From contig NZ_QJJU01000005.1 in assembly GCF_003201655.1 (NCBI RefSeq), positions 62,001 through 126,000 on the forward strand: 64,000 nucleotides of DNA. The letters are read 5' to 3'. A model generated the notes under the pieces. The model was given only the letters and a program-made list of their open reading frames with translations. It had not been told where the DNA came from and did not search any database. A program made the position numbers and the translations under genes. This stretch comes from Mycolicibacterium moriokaense (lineage in GTDB: Bacteria; Actinomycetota; Actinomycetes; Mycobacteriales; Mycobacteriaceae). Below, one piece after another: positions 44,501 through 55,490 of this stretch. Numbering within the stretch: position 1 is the first letter of the stretch; every line of letters starts with the position of its first letter.

Positions 44501-45103
44501 GTGGCGACGAACGTGGCGAGACGCACTCAGGCCGAGCGGACCGAGGCGACCACCGGCGCGCTCGTCGACGCGGCCCGCGAGCTGTTCGCGCTCGACGGCT
44601 ACGCGGAGACCTCACTTGCTGCCGTCGCGGCCAGGGCCAACGTGACCAAGGGCGCGGTATACCACCACTTCGAGGGCAAGCAACAGCTCTTCGAGGCGGT
44701 GTTCACGCGCGAGGTCGAGCGAATGGCCGTACCACTCGTCGCAGCGTATGCACGCAAGAAGGATCCGTGGGATGCCTTCAAGGCTGGGTGTCGGGCCTTC
44801 TTGGACGAATGTCTCGACCCCGACGTACAGCGGATCGTGCTGCTCGACGCATTGACTGCGATCGGCTGGGAGCAGGTGCGCCGGCTGGAAAGCCCGCTGC
44901 TGGAGATGATGGAGCTCGGCATCGCGCGGGCGATCGAAGCGGGCAGGGTCGCGCCCCGACCGCCGGAGCCGCTGGCCAGTTTCCTATATGGCGCCCTGTG
45001 CGAGACCGCGATGATCGTCGCCCGCGCCGACGACCAGAAGGTCGCCCATCGCCAGGCCGTCACCGAGATCGGCCGAATCCTGGACGGCCTTGCCATCGAC
45101 TAA
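44501..45103 (+). CDS. TetR-family transcriptional regulator
   Basis: A 200-residue TetR regulator with the N-terminal helix-turn-helix ALVDAARELFALDGYAETSLAAVAARANVTKGAVYHHFEGKQQLFEAVF (about 20-68) and a helical ligand domain. TATGGT (44489-44494) ends 6 nt before GTG 44501, so the gene probably has its own leaderless promoter in addition to read-through from the SnoaL operon. It is the likely regulator of that operon through the TTGCATAC dyad. Confidence 0.9.
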   Translation: MATNVARRTQAERTEATTGALVDAARELFALDGYAETSLAAVAARANVTKGAVYHHFEGKQQLFEAVFTREVERMAVPLVAAYARKKDPWDAFKAGCRAFLDECLDPDVQRIVLLDALTAIGWEQVRRLESPLLEMMELGIARAIEAGRVAPRPPEPLASFLYGALCETAMIVARADDQKVAHRQAVTEIGRILDGLAID

Positions 45104-45148
45104 CGGTGGATTTCGGCTGGATACGCGCGACGTGGGAAGATGGGACGC

Positions 45149-46359
45149 GTGTTGCGATGGACCACAGCTGGTGAATCCCACGGCCGCGCGTTAGTAGCCG
45201 TGGTCGAAGGCATGGCCGCAGGCGTCCACGTCACCTCCGCCGACATCGCCGGTCAGCTGGCCCGCCGCCGCCTCGGCTATGGCCGCGGTGCCCGGATGAA
45301 ATTCGAGCAGGACCAGGTCACCGTGCTCGCCGGCGTCCGGCACGGCGTCACGCTCGGCGGCCCGATCGCGATCGAGATCGGCAACACCGAATGGCCGAAA
45401 TGGGAAACCGTGATGGCCGCGGACCCCGTCGACCCGGCCGAACTCGCCGACAGCGCCCGTAACGCGCCACTGACCCGACCACGGCCGGGCCACGCCGACT
45501 ACGCAGGCATGCTCAAGTACGGATTCGACGACGCGCGGCCGGTGCTCGAACGGGCCAGTGCCCGCGAAACCGCCGCCCGCGTCGCGGCAGGGACCGTCGC
45601 GCGAGCCTTCCTGCGGGAGGCGCTCGGCGTCGAGGTGCTGTCACACGTGATCTCCATCGGCGCATCCAAGCCCTACGACGGACCGCCGCCGCAGTTCTCC
45701 GATCTTGCTGACATCGACGCGAGCCCGGTGAGGGCGTTTGATCAGGCGGCTGAAGAGGCGATGATCGCCGAGATCGAGGCGGCCAAGAAGGATGGCGACA
45801 CGCTTGGCGGCATCGTCGAGGTCGTCGTTCACGGGTTGCCGGTCGGGCTCGGCTCGTTCACCAGTGGCGACAACCGCCTCGACAGCCAGCTGGCCGGTGC
45901 GGTGATGGGCATTCAAGCGATCAAGGGCGTCGAGATCGGCGACGGCTTCGAGACCGCGCGCAGGCGCGGCAGCGTCGCCCATGACGAGATGTATCCGGGG
46001 CCCGACGGCGTGATGCGCTCGACGAACCGGGCAGGCGGCCTGGAGGGCGGCATGACGAACGGCCAGCCGTTACGGGTGCGCGCCGCGATGAAGCCGATCT
46101 CCACGGTGCCGAAGGCGCTGGCCACCGTCGACATGACCACCGGGGACGAAGCGGTCGCGATCCACCAGCGCTCCGATGTGTGCGCGGTGCCCGCCGCGGG
46201 TGTCGTCGTCGAGACGATGGTCGCGCTAGTGCTGGCCCGCGCCGCGCTGGAGAAGTTCGGCGGGGACTCGCTGTCCGAGACCAAGGCCAACATCGACACT
46301 TACCTGCGCGCGGTGGCCGACCGTGAGCCGGCGACGCAACCAGCGCAGGCGTCGGGCTG

Positions 46360-46360
<1 letters not shown>
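45149..46360 (+). CDS. aroC: Chorismate synthase
   Basis: A 403-residue FMN-dependent enzyme that turns EPSP into chorismate. Family signatures are [68 protein letters not shown] and the C-terminal [20 protein letters not shown] 45149 is chosen because it gives the same N-terminus as the M. tuberculosis enzyme (LRWxTAGES); an in-frame ATG lies at 45140. First gene of aroC-aroK-aroB-aroQ. Confidence 0.97.
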
Positions 46361-48516
<2,156 letters not shown>

Positions 48517-48518
48517 GA

Positions 48519-49067
48519 CTACTCCTCGCGACGCGTTTCGGTGGCGTCCGCGTCTGCCTGGCTCACCGCGGCGAACACGTCGGTGTCGGCCCGATCCTGG
48601 TCCGCGGCGGACTCGGCGAGGCCGTGATGCTTGCGCGGTTGCTTTTCGAGGTCGCGGTCGACCAGCCAGCGGCCGAGCGCCACGCCTGCGACCGATGCAA
48701 GGAACACCAGGAGCGCGGTGAACGCCGCGAATGTGGTGACCTCGTTGATCAGCGCCTCGACGTAGAGGGCCTTGTAGACCAGCGAGATGAACCACGCGAC
48801 CGCGCCGCTCACGATGCCCGCGAACAGGCCGGCGAGCAGCCATGTCATCGCCAGGTCGTCGCGGCGGTCTGGGTCAGGGTTGGCCCGCGCATCGGCGCGT
48901 CCATCGAGGACTCCCCAGATGAACACCGCGATCGCGAACAGAACGATCAACACTGCGCTGATCAATCCGGCCTTGGTCTCCCACGCGTTGATCATCGTTC
49001 CCTGGATCAACCGGACGATCACCATCAGGGCCGCGAACACCAGTCCGCGCAGTAACCACTTGCTCAT
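48519..49067 (-). CDS. B-4DMT family membrane protein (Rv2536-like)
   Basis: A 182-residue protein with four predicted transmembrane helices (about 5-22, 36-53, 72-95, 108-128) and a charged cytoplasmic tail (ESAADQDRADTDVFAAVSQADADATETRREE). The layout matches the bacterial four-helix DMT-like family represented by Rv2536. Transport function is assumed from the family name and is untested. Convergent with aroQ (stops 2 bp apart), divergent from pepQ. Confidence 0.85.
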   Translation of the reverse strand: MSKWLLRGLVFAALMVIVRLIQGTMINAWETKAGLISAVLIVLFAIAVFIWGVLDGRADARANPDPDRRDDLAMTWLLAGLFAGIVSGAVAWFISLVYKALYVEALINEVTTFAAFTALLVFLASVAGVALGRWLVDRDLEKQPRKHHGLAESAADQDRADTDVFAAVSQADADATETRREE

Positions 49068-49100
49068 GGGGCCACACCTTAGCGAGTAGGTTCACCAACT

Positions 49101-50186
49101 GTGACTATTTCGCAGCGCCGGGATCGGCTGCGGCAGCGGCTTGCCGATGCCGAACTGGACGCGGTGCTGGTATCCGACCTGGTCAACGTGCGTTACCTGT
49201 CTGGTTTCACGGGTTCGAACGCCGCGCTACTGATCCGCACCGAAAACGAAACGCCGGTGCTGGCCACCGACGGGCGCTATCGCACCCAGGCCGCACAGCA
49301 GGCCCCGGACGCCGAGATCGTCATCGAGCGGGCGTGTGGGCCGCATCTGGCGGCCCGCGCCGCTGAGGCAGGGGTGCGTCGGCTGGGGTTTGAAAGCCAT
49401 GTGGTGACCGTCGACGGATTCGCCGCCCTGCGGAAGGCAGCAGGTGAGCAGGTTGAGATGGTCCGGGCGGCAGGGACGGTGGAGGCGCTACGCGAGGTCA
49501 AGGACGCGGGCGAGATCGCGTTGCTGCGGCTGGCATGCGAGGCGGCCGACGCTGCGCTGGCCGATCTCGTCGAGCGCGGGGGCCTGTGCGCGGGCCGAAC
49601 CGAGAAAGAGGTGGGCCGCGAACTCGAATCGCTGATGCTCGACCACGGCGCGGACGGGATTTCGTTCGAGACCATCGTGGCGACGGGCGCCAACTCGGCG
49701 ATTCCGCACCACCGACCGACGGACGCGGTGCTTGCGGCAGGCGACTTCTTGAAGATCGACTTCGGTGCCCTGGTGTGCGGCTACCACTCCGACATGACCC
49801 GCACTTTCGTGCTGTCGCCTGCCGCGCAATGGCAGCTCGACATCTATGACCTGGTTTCCGCCGCGCAGCGGGCCGGCCGCGAAGCCCTGAAGCCTGGCGC
49901 CTCACTCAAGGACGTCGATGCCGCGTCGCGGCAGGTCATCGCCGATGCCGGGTATGCCGACAACTTCGGCCACGGCCTCGGCCACGGTGTCGGCCTGCAG
50001 ATCCACGAAGCGCCGGGAATCAGCGCGTCGGCCGCCGGTACACTGCTTGCTGGCTCTGCGGTCACCGTGGAACCCGGTGTCTATCTGCCCGATCGCGGCG
50101 GTGTCCGTATCGAGGACACCCTTGTCGTGGGCGAGGCAACACCCGAATTGCTTACCCGGTTCCCCAAGGAACTGGCCATCGTCTAA
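49101..50186 (+). CDS. pepQ: Xaa-Pro dipeptidase / aminopeptidase P family (PepQ)
   Basis: A 361-residue M24 metallopeptidase. It has a creatinase-like N-domain (about 1-125), then a pita-bread catalytic domain with metal ligands in [40 protein letters not shown] and GVRIEDT. It cleaves Xaa-Pro bonds. In mycobacteria, pepQ loss is known to raise resistance to bedaquiline and clofazimine. GTG start; efp follows after 17 bp, so pepQ-efp-nusB is an operon. Confidence 0.93.
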   Translation: MTISQRRDRLRQRLADAELDAVLVSDLVNVRYLSGFTGSNAALLIRTENETPVLATDGRYRTQAAQQAPDAEIVIERACGPHLAARAAEAGVRRLGFESHVVTVDGFAALRKAAGEQVEMVRAAGTVEALREVKDAGEIALLRLACEAADAALADLVERGGLCAGRTEKEVGRELESLMLDHGADGISFETIVATGANSAIPHHRPTDAVLAAGDFLKIDFGALVCGYHSDMTRTFVLSPAAQWQLDIYDLVSAAQRAGREALKPGASLKDVDAASRQVIADAGYADNFGHGLGHGVGLQIHEAPGISASAAGTLLAGSAVTVEPGVYLPDRGGVRIEDTLVVGEATPELLTRFPKELAIV

Positions 50187-50203
50187 CAGGAGAACAACCG
50201 AAC

Positions 50204-50767
50204 GTGGCATCGACCGCCGACTTCAAGAATGGGCTCGTACTGCAGATCGACAGCCAGCTGTGGCAGATCATCGAGTTCCAGCACGTCAAGCCCGGCAAGG
50301 GCCCGGCGTTTGTGCGGACCAAGCTGAAGAACGTGCTGTCCGGCAAGGTCGTCGACAAGACCTACAACGCCGGCGTCAAGGTCGAGACCGCGACCGTCGA
50401 CCGGCGCGATGCGACCTACCTCTACCGCGACGGCTCGGACTTCGTGTTCATGGACAGCCAGGACTACGAACAGCATCACCTGTCGGATTCGCTGGTCGGC
50501 GACGCCGCCAACTTCCTGCTGGAGAGCCTGCCGGTGCAGATTGCCTTCCACAACGGCGCGCCGCTGTACCTGGAGCTGCCGGTGACCGTCGAACTCGAGG
50601 TCACCCACACCGAACCGGGCCTGCAGGGCGACCGGTCCAGTGCGGGCACCAAGCCGGCCACTGTTGAGACCGGTGCCGAGATCCAGGTGCCGCTGTTCAT
50701 CAACACCGGCGACAAGCTCAAGATCGATTCGCGTGACGGCAGCTACCTGGGTCGGGTGAATGCCTGA
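50204..50767 (+). CDS. efp: Elongation factor P
   Basis: A 187-residue three-domain EF-P (KOW-like N-domain, two OB domains, end motif [17 protein letters not shown]). It rescues ribosomes stalled on polyproline. The loop that reaches the peptidyl-transferase centre reads P30-G-K32-G-P34, the actinobacterial type that is reported to work with an unmodified lysine; no EpmA or EarP gene is seen here. GTG start with an AGGAGAA Shine-Dalgarno; the end overlaps nusB by 8 bp. Confidence 0.97.
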   Translation: MASTADFKNGLVLQIDSQLWQIIEFQHVKPGKGPAFVRTKLKNVLSGKVVDKTYNAGVKVETATVDRRDATYLYRDGSDFVFMDSQDYEQHHLSDSLVGDAANFLLESLPVQIAFHNGAPLYLELPVTVELEVTHTEPGLQGDRSSAGTKPATVETGAEIQVPLFINTGDKLKIDSRDGSYLGRVNA

Positions 50768-51248
50768 CCGTCGAGGCGATCGCGGCCGGCACCAGGCCCG
50801 CAAACGCGCCGTCGACCTGCTGTTCGAGGCCGAGGCGAGGGGGATCACCCCAGCCGACGTCGCGGAGGGGCGAAACGCCTTGGCGGAGAAGGAGTCCGAC
50901 TTCTCGCCGCTCAACCCGTACACCGTGACGGTGGCACGTGGAGTAACCGAGAACGCAGCGCACATCGACGACCTCATCTCGGCCCACCTGCAGGGCTGGA
51001 CGCTGGACAGGCTGCCCGCGGTCGACAGGGCGGTGCTGAGGGTTGCGGTGTGGGAGCTGCTGCATGCCGATGACGTCCCGGAACCGGTCGCTGTCGACGA
51101 GGCCGTGGAGCTGGCCAAGCAGTTGTCCACCGACGACTCACCGGGTTTCGTCAACGGTGTACTGGGTCAGGTGATGCTGGTGACGCCGCAGATCCGGGCC
51201 GCCGCATCGGCCTTGAAGGTCACTAGCGAAGGCAGCGAAGGAACGTAG
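50760..51248 (+). CDS. nusB: Transcription antitermination factor NusB
   Basis: A 162-residue all-helical NusB protein: [19 protein letters not shown] at the N-terminus, [21 protein letters not shown] in the middle and [26 protein letters not shown] near the end. It forms the boxA-binding complex with NusE (S10) for rRNA antitermination. Translation is coupled to efp. The next gene starts immediately after its stop. Confidence 0.96.
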   Translation: MPDRRGDRGRHQARKRAVDLLFEAEARGITPADVAEGRNALAEKESDFSPLNPYTVTVARGVTENAAHIDDLISAHLQGWTLDRLPAVDRAVLRVAVWELLHADDVPEPVAVDEAVELAKQLSTDDSPGFVNGVLGQVMLVTPQIRAAASALKVTSEGSEGT

Positions 51249-51791
51249 GTGGGCATGCCGCAGGACTGGGCGCCGTACTCCAGTGTCGAGGAGGCGGCCA
51301 AGGTATACCTGCGTGACCCCGAGCTGGCGCTTGACCAACTGCGTTCGGTCATTGAGCTTTCCGCGATCATGTCCTTCATCATGTCGCGCGGGTCGACAGA
51401 GGAGTCGTGGGGCGAGGCGCTGTGGCAGGAGGTCGTGCTCACCGACGGACACCGTCTGATCATGTGGCGCGCCGACGACGAGCTGTCCACGGCAGACGAT
51501 CGCGAACGACGTGTGCTGAACGCGTCCGTCCGAACCATCCTGCTGTCGACCATCACTGACCACGTGCTCACCGCCGAATACGAGGTGCTCGGCGACGACA
51601 CACGCCGGCTGTCCGAGGTCCGGCTGCGGATGTACACCCAGCTCGTCACCCGGTCGCGGCAGAAGTCGGCAACCGAAACCGACATCTACTGTGAGTCGTT
51701 CCGCTACCAGAAATCGGTCGACGACGGCGGCCTGGCCCAGATGCAACGCCTTCTACAGTTCGGCCGTGTGCTGTCGCGGTGTATCCAGTAA
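51249..51791 (+). CDS. Conserved hypothetical protein (Rv2532c-like position)
   Basis: A 180-residue soluble protein with no domain I can name. It has a short N-terminal helix segment (VEEAAKVYLRDPELALDQLRSVIELSAIM), a central region LWQEVVLTDGHRLIMWRADDE and RRLSEVRLRMYTQLVTRSRQKSATE. GTG 51249 directly abuts the nusB stop, so it is in the same operon and may relate to translation or RNA. Its position after nusB matches Rv2532c in M. tuberculosis. Confidence 0.8.
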   Translation: MGMPQDWAPYSSVEEAAKVYLRDPELALDQLRSVIELSAIMSFIMSRGSTEESWGEALWQEVVLTDGHRLIMWRADDELSTADDRERRVLNASVRTILLSTITDHVLTAEYEVLGDDTRRLSEVRLRMYTQLVTRSRQKSATETDIYCESFRYQKSVDDGGLAQMQRLLQFGRVLSRCIQ

Positions 51792-51810
51792 CTGGTCCTC
51801 ACTTCCGCGA

Positions 51811-51837
51811 GCGTGCGTGTCCGTACGCCGACACGCC
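51811..51837 (+). repeat. 27-bp hairpin repeat, left copy
   Basis: This element starts GCGTGCGTGTC and ends GACACGCC, so it folds through GTGTC/GACAC. The reverse complement of 52871-52897 matches it at 24 of 27 positions. It also forms part of a wider dyad with 51855-51868 (CGCGAG-GTGCGTG arms). It lies 20 bp after the Rv2532c-like stop. Confidence 0.7.
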
Positions 51838-51956
51838 GATAATTTTGGGCAGTGCACGCACACTCGCGCGCGCTGACTGTGCACAGTCCGTCATTCATCC
51901 ACAGATGACGGGCCGGGGGTTACCCCGTCGACCGGCGGGCTTCGATGATCCTCGCC

Positions 51957-52844
51957 ATGAATCCAGAGATCGAGGAGCTCTTCCATAAGCAAGGCGGCGT
52001 CGCCCTTAGTAGTCAGATCCTGTTGCGAATGACTAGACGTCAATTCGAGAACGCAATGAATTGCGGTGTCCTGGAGAGGATGTGGCAAGGAATCTATTGC
52101 CATGGGGAGCCGACGGACGAGCTGCGGCTTCGCGGATTGGATCTATCGACCGGGACGAAGGTGCCGGTGTGCCTCGGTACCGCTGCCGCTGTGTATGGCT
52201 TCGATACCGAGGACACCGCCGATCTTCATGTGCTCAATCCGCCTGGCGGCCAGATCCGATGTGCCGACGGCCTGGTTGTGCATCGCCGCGACGGTGCACC
52301 ACTCGTGATGATCGACGAGCGGCCCGTCACATCCGCGGCGTGGACGGCAATCGAGGTCGCCCGTGGACTTCGTCGTCCGCGGGCGCTAGCGACACTGGAT
52401 GCAGCGCTTCGCAGTGAAACCTGTGGCCGCGGCGAGCTGTGGCGAGCTGCTGTTGAGCAGGCCGGCCGGCGCGGCATCATCGCGGTGCGCGAACTGATCG
52501 CGTTGGCCGATGCGCTTGCAGAATCACCCATGGAGAGCGAAGCGCGGCTGGCGATGATTGACGGTGGTCTGCCGATCCCGACGCTGCAGCACGAGATCGT
52601 CGACGGCAACCGCGAGCGAAGGCGCGTCGACTTCGCATGGCCGGAGCAGCGCATCGCCGTGGAGTACGACGGGGTCGATTGGCACAGCGATCCTGACGCG
52701 ATGCGTCGGGACCGCAGGCGCCGCGCGGCGCTAGAGGACATCGGATGGGTGGTCATCAGCATTGTGTTCGAGGACGTCCGCTACCGGGCGTGGGAGTTCG
52801 TTGCCCGCATCGATGCGCAGTTGCGTCACGCTCGCGCGGCGTGA
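51957..52844 (+). CDS. AbiEi-like / DUF559 restriction-endonuclease-fold protein
   Basis: A 295-residue protein common in mycobacteria. The N-terminal half has an AbiEi-type winged helix (QGGVALSSQILLRMTRRQFENAMNCGVLERMWQGIY) and the AbiEi central fold (CLGTAAAVYGF). The C-terminal part is a DUF559/Vsr-like PD-(D/E)xK domain, with the VDFAW aspartate, E-x-D in AVEYDGVDWH, and RDRRRRAALEDIGW. Lone AbiEi-type genes without an AbiEii toxin partner are frequent in this genus; their role is unclear. ATG 51945 is an alternative start. The gene is bracketed by inverted 27-bp repeats. Confidence 0.82.
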   Translation: MNPEIEELFHKQGGVALSSQILLRMTRRQFENAMNCGVLERMWQGIYCHGEPTDELRLRGLDLSTGTKVPVCLGTAAAVYGFDTEDTADLHVLNPPGGQIRCADGLVVHRRDGAPLVMIDERPVTSAAWTAIEVARGLRRPRALATLDAALRSETCGRGELWRAAVEQAGRRGIIAVRELIALADALAESPMESEARLAMIDGGLPIPTLQHEIVDGNRERRRVDFAWPEQRIAVEYDGVDWHSDPDAMRRDRRRRAALEDIGWVVISIVFEDVRYRAWEFVARIDAQLRHARAA

Positions 52845-52870
52845 GGGTGCGCTGGATGCTCGCATTTACT

Positions 52871-52897
52871 GGCGTGTCTGCGTGCAGACACGCACGC
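52871..52897 (-). repeat. 27-bp hairpin repeat, right inverted copy
   Basis: Perfect hairpin GCGTGTCTG-CGTG-CAGACACGC (52872-52893) plus flanks. Read on the reverse strand it repeats 51811-51837 with three differences. It lies 27 bp after the AbiEi-like stop and may act as its terminator. Confidence 0.7.
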
Positions 52898-53043
52898 TGG
52901 GCGGAGAGACTTTCGCTCAGCGCGATTGTTAAATCTTCACGAGAGCCAGGTGGCGCAATGGCGGCCAGAGTGCGGACTTTCGCCTGGTAGTCGCCGATCT
53001 CTGGCGGCGAAATCAGTTAACCTGCGCGGAGGCCGATTTCACG

Positions 53044-53826
53044 GTGCAGCAGGCCGCTCGCGCGGCTCATAGCGTGTCCTTCGTGTCGTCAGCCGAACCG
53101 ACGCCGCTCCGGCGGCCGCGCGCAGACCGCGCGCGTCAGGTCGCCGACGTGCTGCGGCATCAGATTCATGCGGGCGCATACGAAACCGGGCTGCCCACCG
53201 AGCAGGCGCTCGCCGCGGAATTCTTCGTCTCCCGCAACACCATTCGCGAAGCCCTCGCCGTGCTCAAGACCGAGGGGTTGATCGACCGCGGAAGAAAGGT
53301 CGGCACGCATGTCGCGGTCCGCAAGTACGACCACGGTCTCGACGCCCTTGTCGGCCTCAAGGAGACGTTCAAGGACTACGGCGACGTGCGCAACGAGGTC
53401 AGAGCGGTGCTGCATCTCGCCGCTCCGCCCGCAGTCGCGCGTCGACTCGGGCTCGAACCGGGCGAGAAGGTGGTCTTCATCGAGCGGCTGCGCTACCTCG
53501 GCGAGTTGCCGCTGTCGTTGGATCTGACGTACCTCGCACCCGATATCGGCGCCGAGGTGCTGCGCCATCCGCTGGAAACCAACGACGTGTTCGCGCTCAT
53601 CGAGCAGGTCAGCGGGCAGCGGCTAGGCGCGGCAACGCTTGCGCTTGAGGCGGTTTCGGCTGACCCGCATTCCGCTGCGACGTTGCAGGTGCCAGACGGC
53701 GCGGCGTTGTTGATGCTGGAGAGGCTGACCAGCCTCGACGACGGCAGGCCCGTCGACCTCGAATACATCCGGATGCGCGGTGACCGAATCACCATGCGCG
53801 GCAGCCTGATTAGGAGCCAGCCATGA
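53044..53826 (+). CDS. GntR-family (HutC-type) transcriptional regulator
   Basis: A 260-residue GntR regulator. The winged helix is at about 27-95 (ARQVADVLRHQIHAGAY, LPTEQALAAEFFVSRNTIREALAVLKTEGLIDRGRKVGTHV) and the UTRA ligand domain runs from 100 to the end (EKVVFIERLRYLGELPLSLDLTYL). It is the first gene of a six-gene operon and overlaps the ferredoxin gene by 4 bp. Start choice is uncertain among GTG 53044, 53074 and 53083. UTRA domains sense sugars, amino acids or phosphonate-like molecules; the ligand here is probably the transported substrate. Confidence 0.9.
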   Translation: MQQAARAAHSVSFVSSAEPTPLRRPRADRARQVADVLRHQIHAGAYETGLPTEQALAAEFFVSRNTIREALAVLKTEGLIDRGRKVGTHVAVRKYDHGLDALVGLKETFKDYGDVRNEVRAVLHLAAPPAVARRLGLEPGEKVVFIERLRYLGELPLSLDLTYLAPDIGAEVLRHPLETNDVFALIEQVSGQRLGAATLALEAVSADPHSAATLQVPDGAALLMLERLTSLDDGRPVDLEYIRMRGDRITMRGSLIRSQP

Positions 53827-54050
53827 CGCTGGTCAACCATCGGGCCGATGTGCCGGTGACGATCGACGAGTCCCTGTGCATCGAGGGCTGCACCCTGTGC
53901 GTCGACATCTGTCCGCTCGACTCGCTGGCGATCAACCCGGACAACGGCAAGGCCTACATGCACGTTGACGAGTGTTGGTACTGCGGGCCCTGCGCCGCCC
54001 GCTGTCCCACCGGCGCCGTCACCGTCAACATGCCCTACTTGATCCGCTGA
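53823..54050 (+). CDS. Two-cluster [4Fe-4S] ferredoxin (AprB-like)
   Basis: A 75-residue ferredoxin with eight cysteines: C19-x3-C23-x2-C26-x3-C30 and C51-x2-C54-x2-C57-x3-C61, each final Cys followed by Pro. The CIEGCTLCVDICP form and the tryptophan/tyrosine in CWYCGPC resemble the electron-transfer core of APS reductase beta subunits. It presumably feeds electrons to or from the flavoprotein at 57090. Coupled to the GntR gene by an ATGA overlap. Confidence 0.9.
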   Translation: MTLVNHRADVPVTIDESLCIEGCTLCVDICPLDSLAINPDNGKAYMHVDECWYCGPCAARCPTGAVTVNMPYLIR

Positions 54051-54059
54051 GGACCCCAC

Positions 54060-55490
54060 GTGAAGAAACAACTGATCCGCCTCTCCGCTATCGCCGCCGG
54101 ACTTGCCATCGCCGCCACCGGCTGCTCGCTCGACTCCGCATCGAACTCGTCGGGCAATGTCGTCAATGTCGTGATCGGCTATCAGTCCAAGACCATCAAC
54201 ACCGTCACCGCAGGCACATTGCTCAAGGCGCAGGGCTACCTGGAACGACGACTGAATGACATCACCACGCGCACCGGCACCAAGTACAACGTGACGTGGC
54301 AGGACTACGACACCGGCGCGCCGATCACCGCTCAGATGGTCGCCGAGAAGATCGACATCGGCTCGATGGGCGACTACCCGATGCTGATCAACGGATCCAA
54401 GACGCAAGCCAACGAACGCGCCCACACCGAGATCGTCTCGGTGACCGGCTATAACCCCAAGGGCGCGCTGAACATGGTTGTGGTTGCGCCCAATTCGCCG
54501 GCGCAGAAGCTGACCGACCTCGCCGGTCAGAAAGTGTCCGCCAGTGTGGGCTCAGCGGGCCACGGCACCTTGGTACGCGCGCTGTCTGGTGCGGGCATCG
54601 ACCCCAAGACGGGTGTCGAGGTGCTCAACCAGCAGCCACAGGTCGGCGCATCCGCGCTGGAGTCCGGTCAGGTTCAGGCACTTTCGCAGTTCGTCGCGTG
54701 GCCGGGCCTTCTGGTCTTTCAGGGCAAGGGCAAGCTGCTCTACGACGGCGCCGAGCTGAACTATCCGACGCTCCACGGTGTTGTCGTCCGACGGGCCTAC
54801 GCCGCCGAACATCCTGAGGTACTCGACGCGTTCCTTCAGGCCCAGCTCGACGCCACGGACTTCCTCAACCAAAAGCCACTTGAGGCGGCCAAGATCGTCG
54901 CCGACGGCAGCGGACTGCCACAGGAAGTGGTCTACCTCTACAACGGCCCGGGTGGCACATCGTTCGATACGACGCTCAAACCGTCGCTGATCGAGGCGCT
55001 GAAAGGTGATGTGCCGTACCTGAAATCGATCGGCGATTTCGCCGAACTCGATGTGCCCGGCTTCGTCCAGGACGCCCCGCTGCGCGCGGCGTTCGCCGCC
55101 CGAAACCAGGACTACAACAGGGCGGTGGCCGCGACGGCGAACCCGTCCGTGCTCGGCGGCACCGATCCGGTGTGCAACACGCCCGTCACCGACGCTGGCC
55201 GGGCCAGCGAACTGTGGCTCGACGGATCCCCAAGCACACAGCCGGCGGCCACCCCGACGTGCCTGCTCAAGGCCCTTCGCGACGCCACCGCCAAGGGCGC
55301 GAATGTCCGCGCCGCGTATGTTCCCGACGCCGAGCTGGGCACCCGGTGGTTCGCCGACAAGTCGGCCTGGGTGCGCGATGGGCAGAACTATCTGCCGTTC
55401 GGAACCCCCGCAGGCGCGCAGCGGTATATCGCGGCGCACCCCGGCAGCTCAGCGGTGGACTACCAGCAGGCGCTGAGCGGTGCGGTGTGA
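54060..55490 (+). CDS. ABC transporter substrate-binding lipoprotein with C-terminal NosL-like extension
   Basis: A 476-residue exported lipoprotein (lipobox ATGC, C22). Residues about 35-355 form a SsuA/TauA-type binding domain (VIGYQSKTINTVTAGTLLKAQGYLERRL, DYDTGAPITAQMVAEKIDIGSMGDYPM), the class used for sulfonates and similar compounds. It is over 100 residues longer than usual. The tail contains two cysteines (DPVCNTP and TPTCLLKALRDA) and LGTRWFADKSAWVRD, FGTPAGAQRYIAAHPGSSAVDYQQAL, a pattern like NosL-type proteins. It is GTGA-coupled to the permease. Confidence 0.85.
   Translation: MKKQLIRLSAIAAGLAIAATGCSLDSASNSSGNVVNVVIGYQSKTINTVTAGTLLKAQGYLERRLNDITTRTGTKYNVTWQDYDTGAPITAQMVAEKIDIGSMGDYPMLINGSKTQANERAHTEIVSVTGYNPKGALNMVVVAPNSPAQKLTDLAGQKVSASVGSAGHGTLVRALSGAGIDPKTGVEVLNQQPQVGASALESGQVQALSQFVAWPGLLVFQGKGKLLYDGAELNYPTLHGVVVRRAYAAEHPEVLDAFLQAQLDATDFLNQKPLEAAKIVADGSGLPQEVVYLYNGPGGTSFDTTLKPSLIEALKGDVPYLKSIGDFAELDVPGFVQDAPLRAAFAARNQDYNRAVAATANPSVLGGTDPVCNTPVTDAGRASELWLDGSPSTQPAATPTCLLKALRDATAKGANVRAAYVPDAELGTRWFADKSAWVRDGQNYLPFGTPAGAQRYIAAHPGSSAVDYQQALSGAV

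Noticed and set aside
51957..52844. A full AbiE toxin-antitoxin pair
   Set aside because: No AbiEii nucleotidyltransferase gene is adjacent; the protein is a stand-alone AbiEi/DUF559 fusion.
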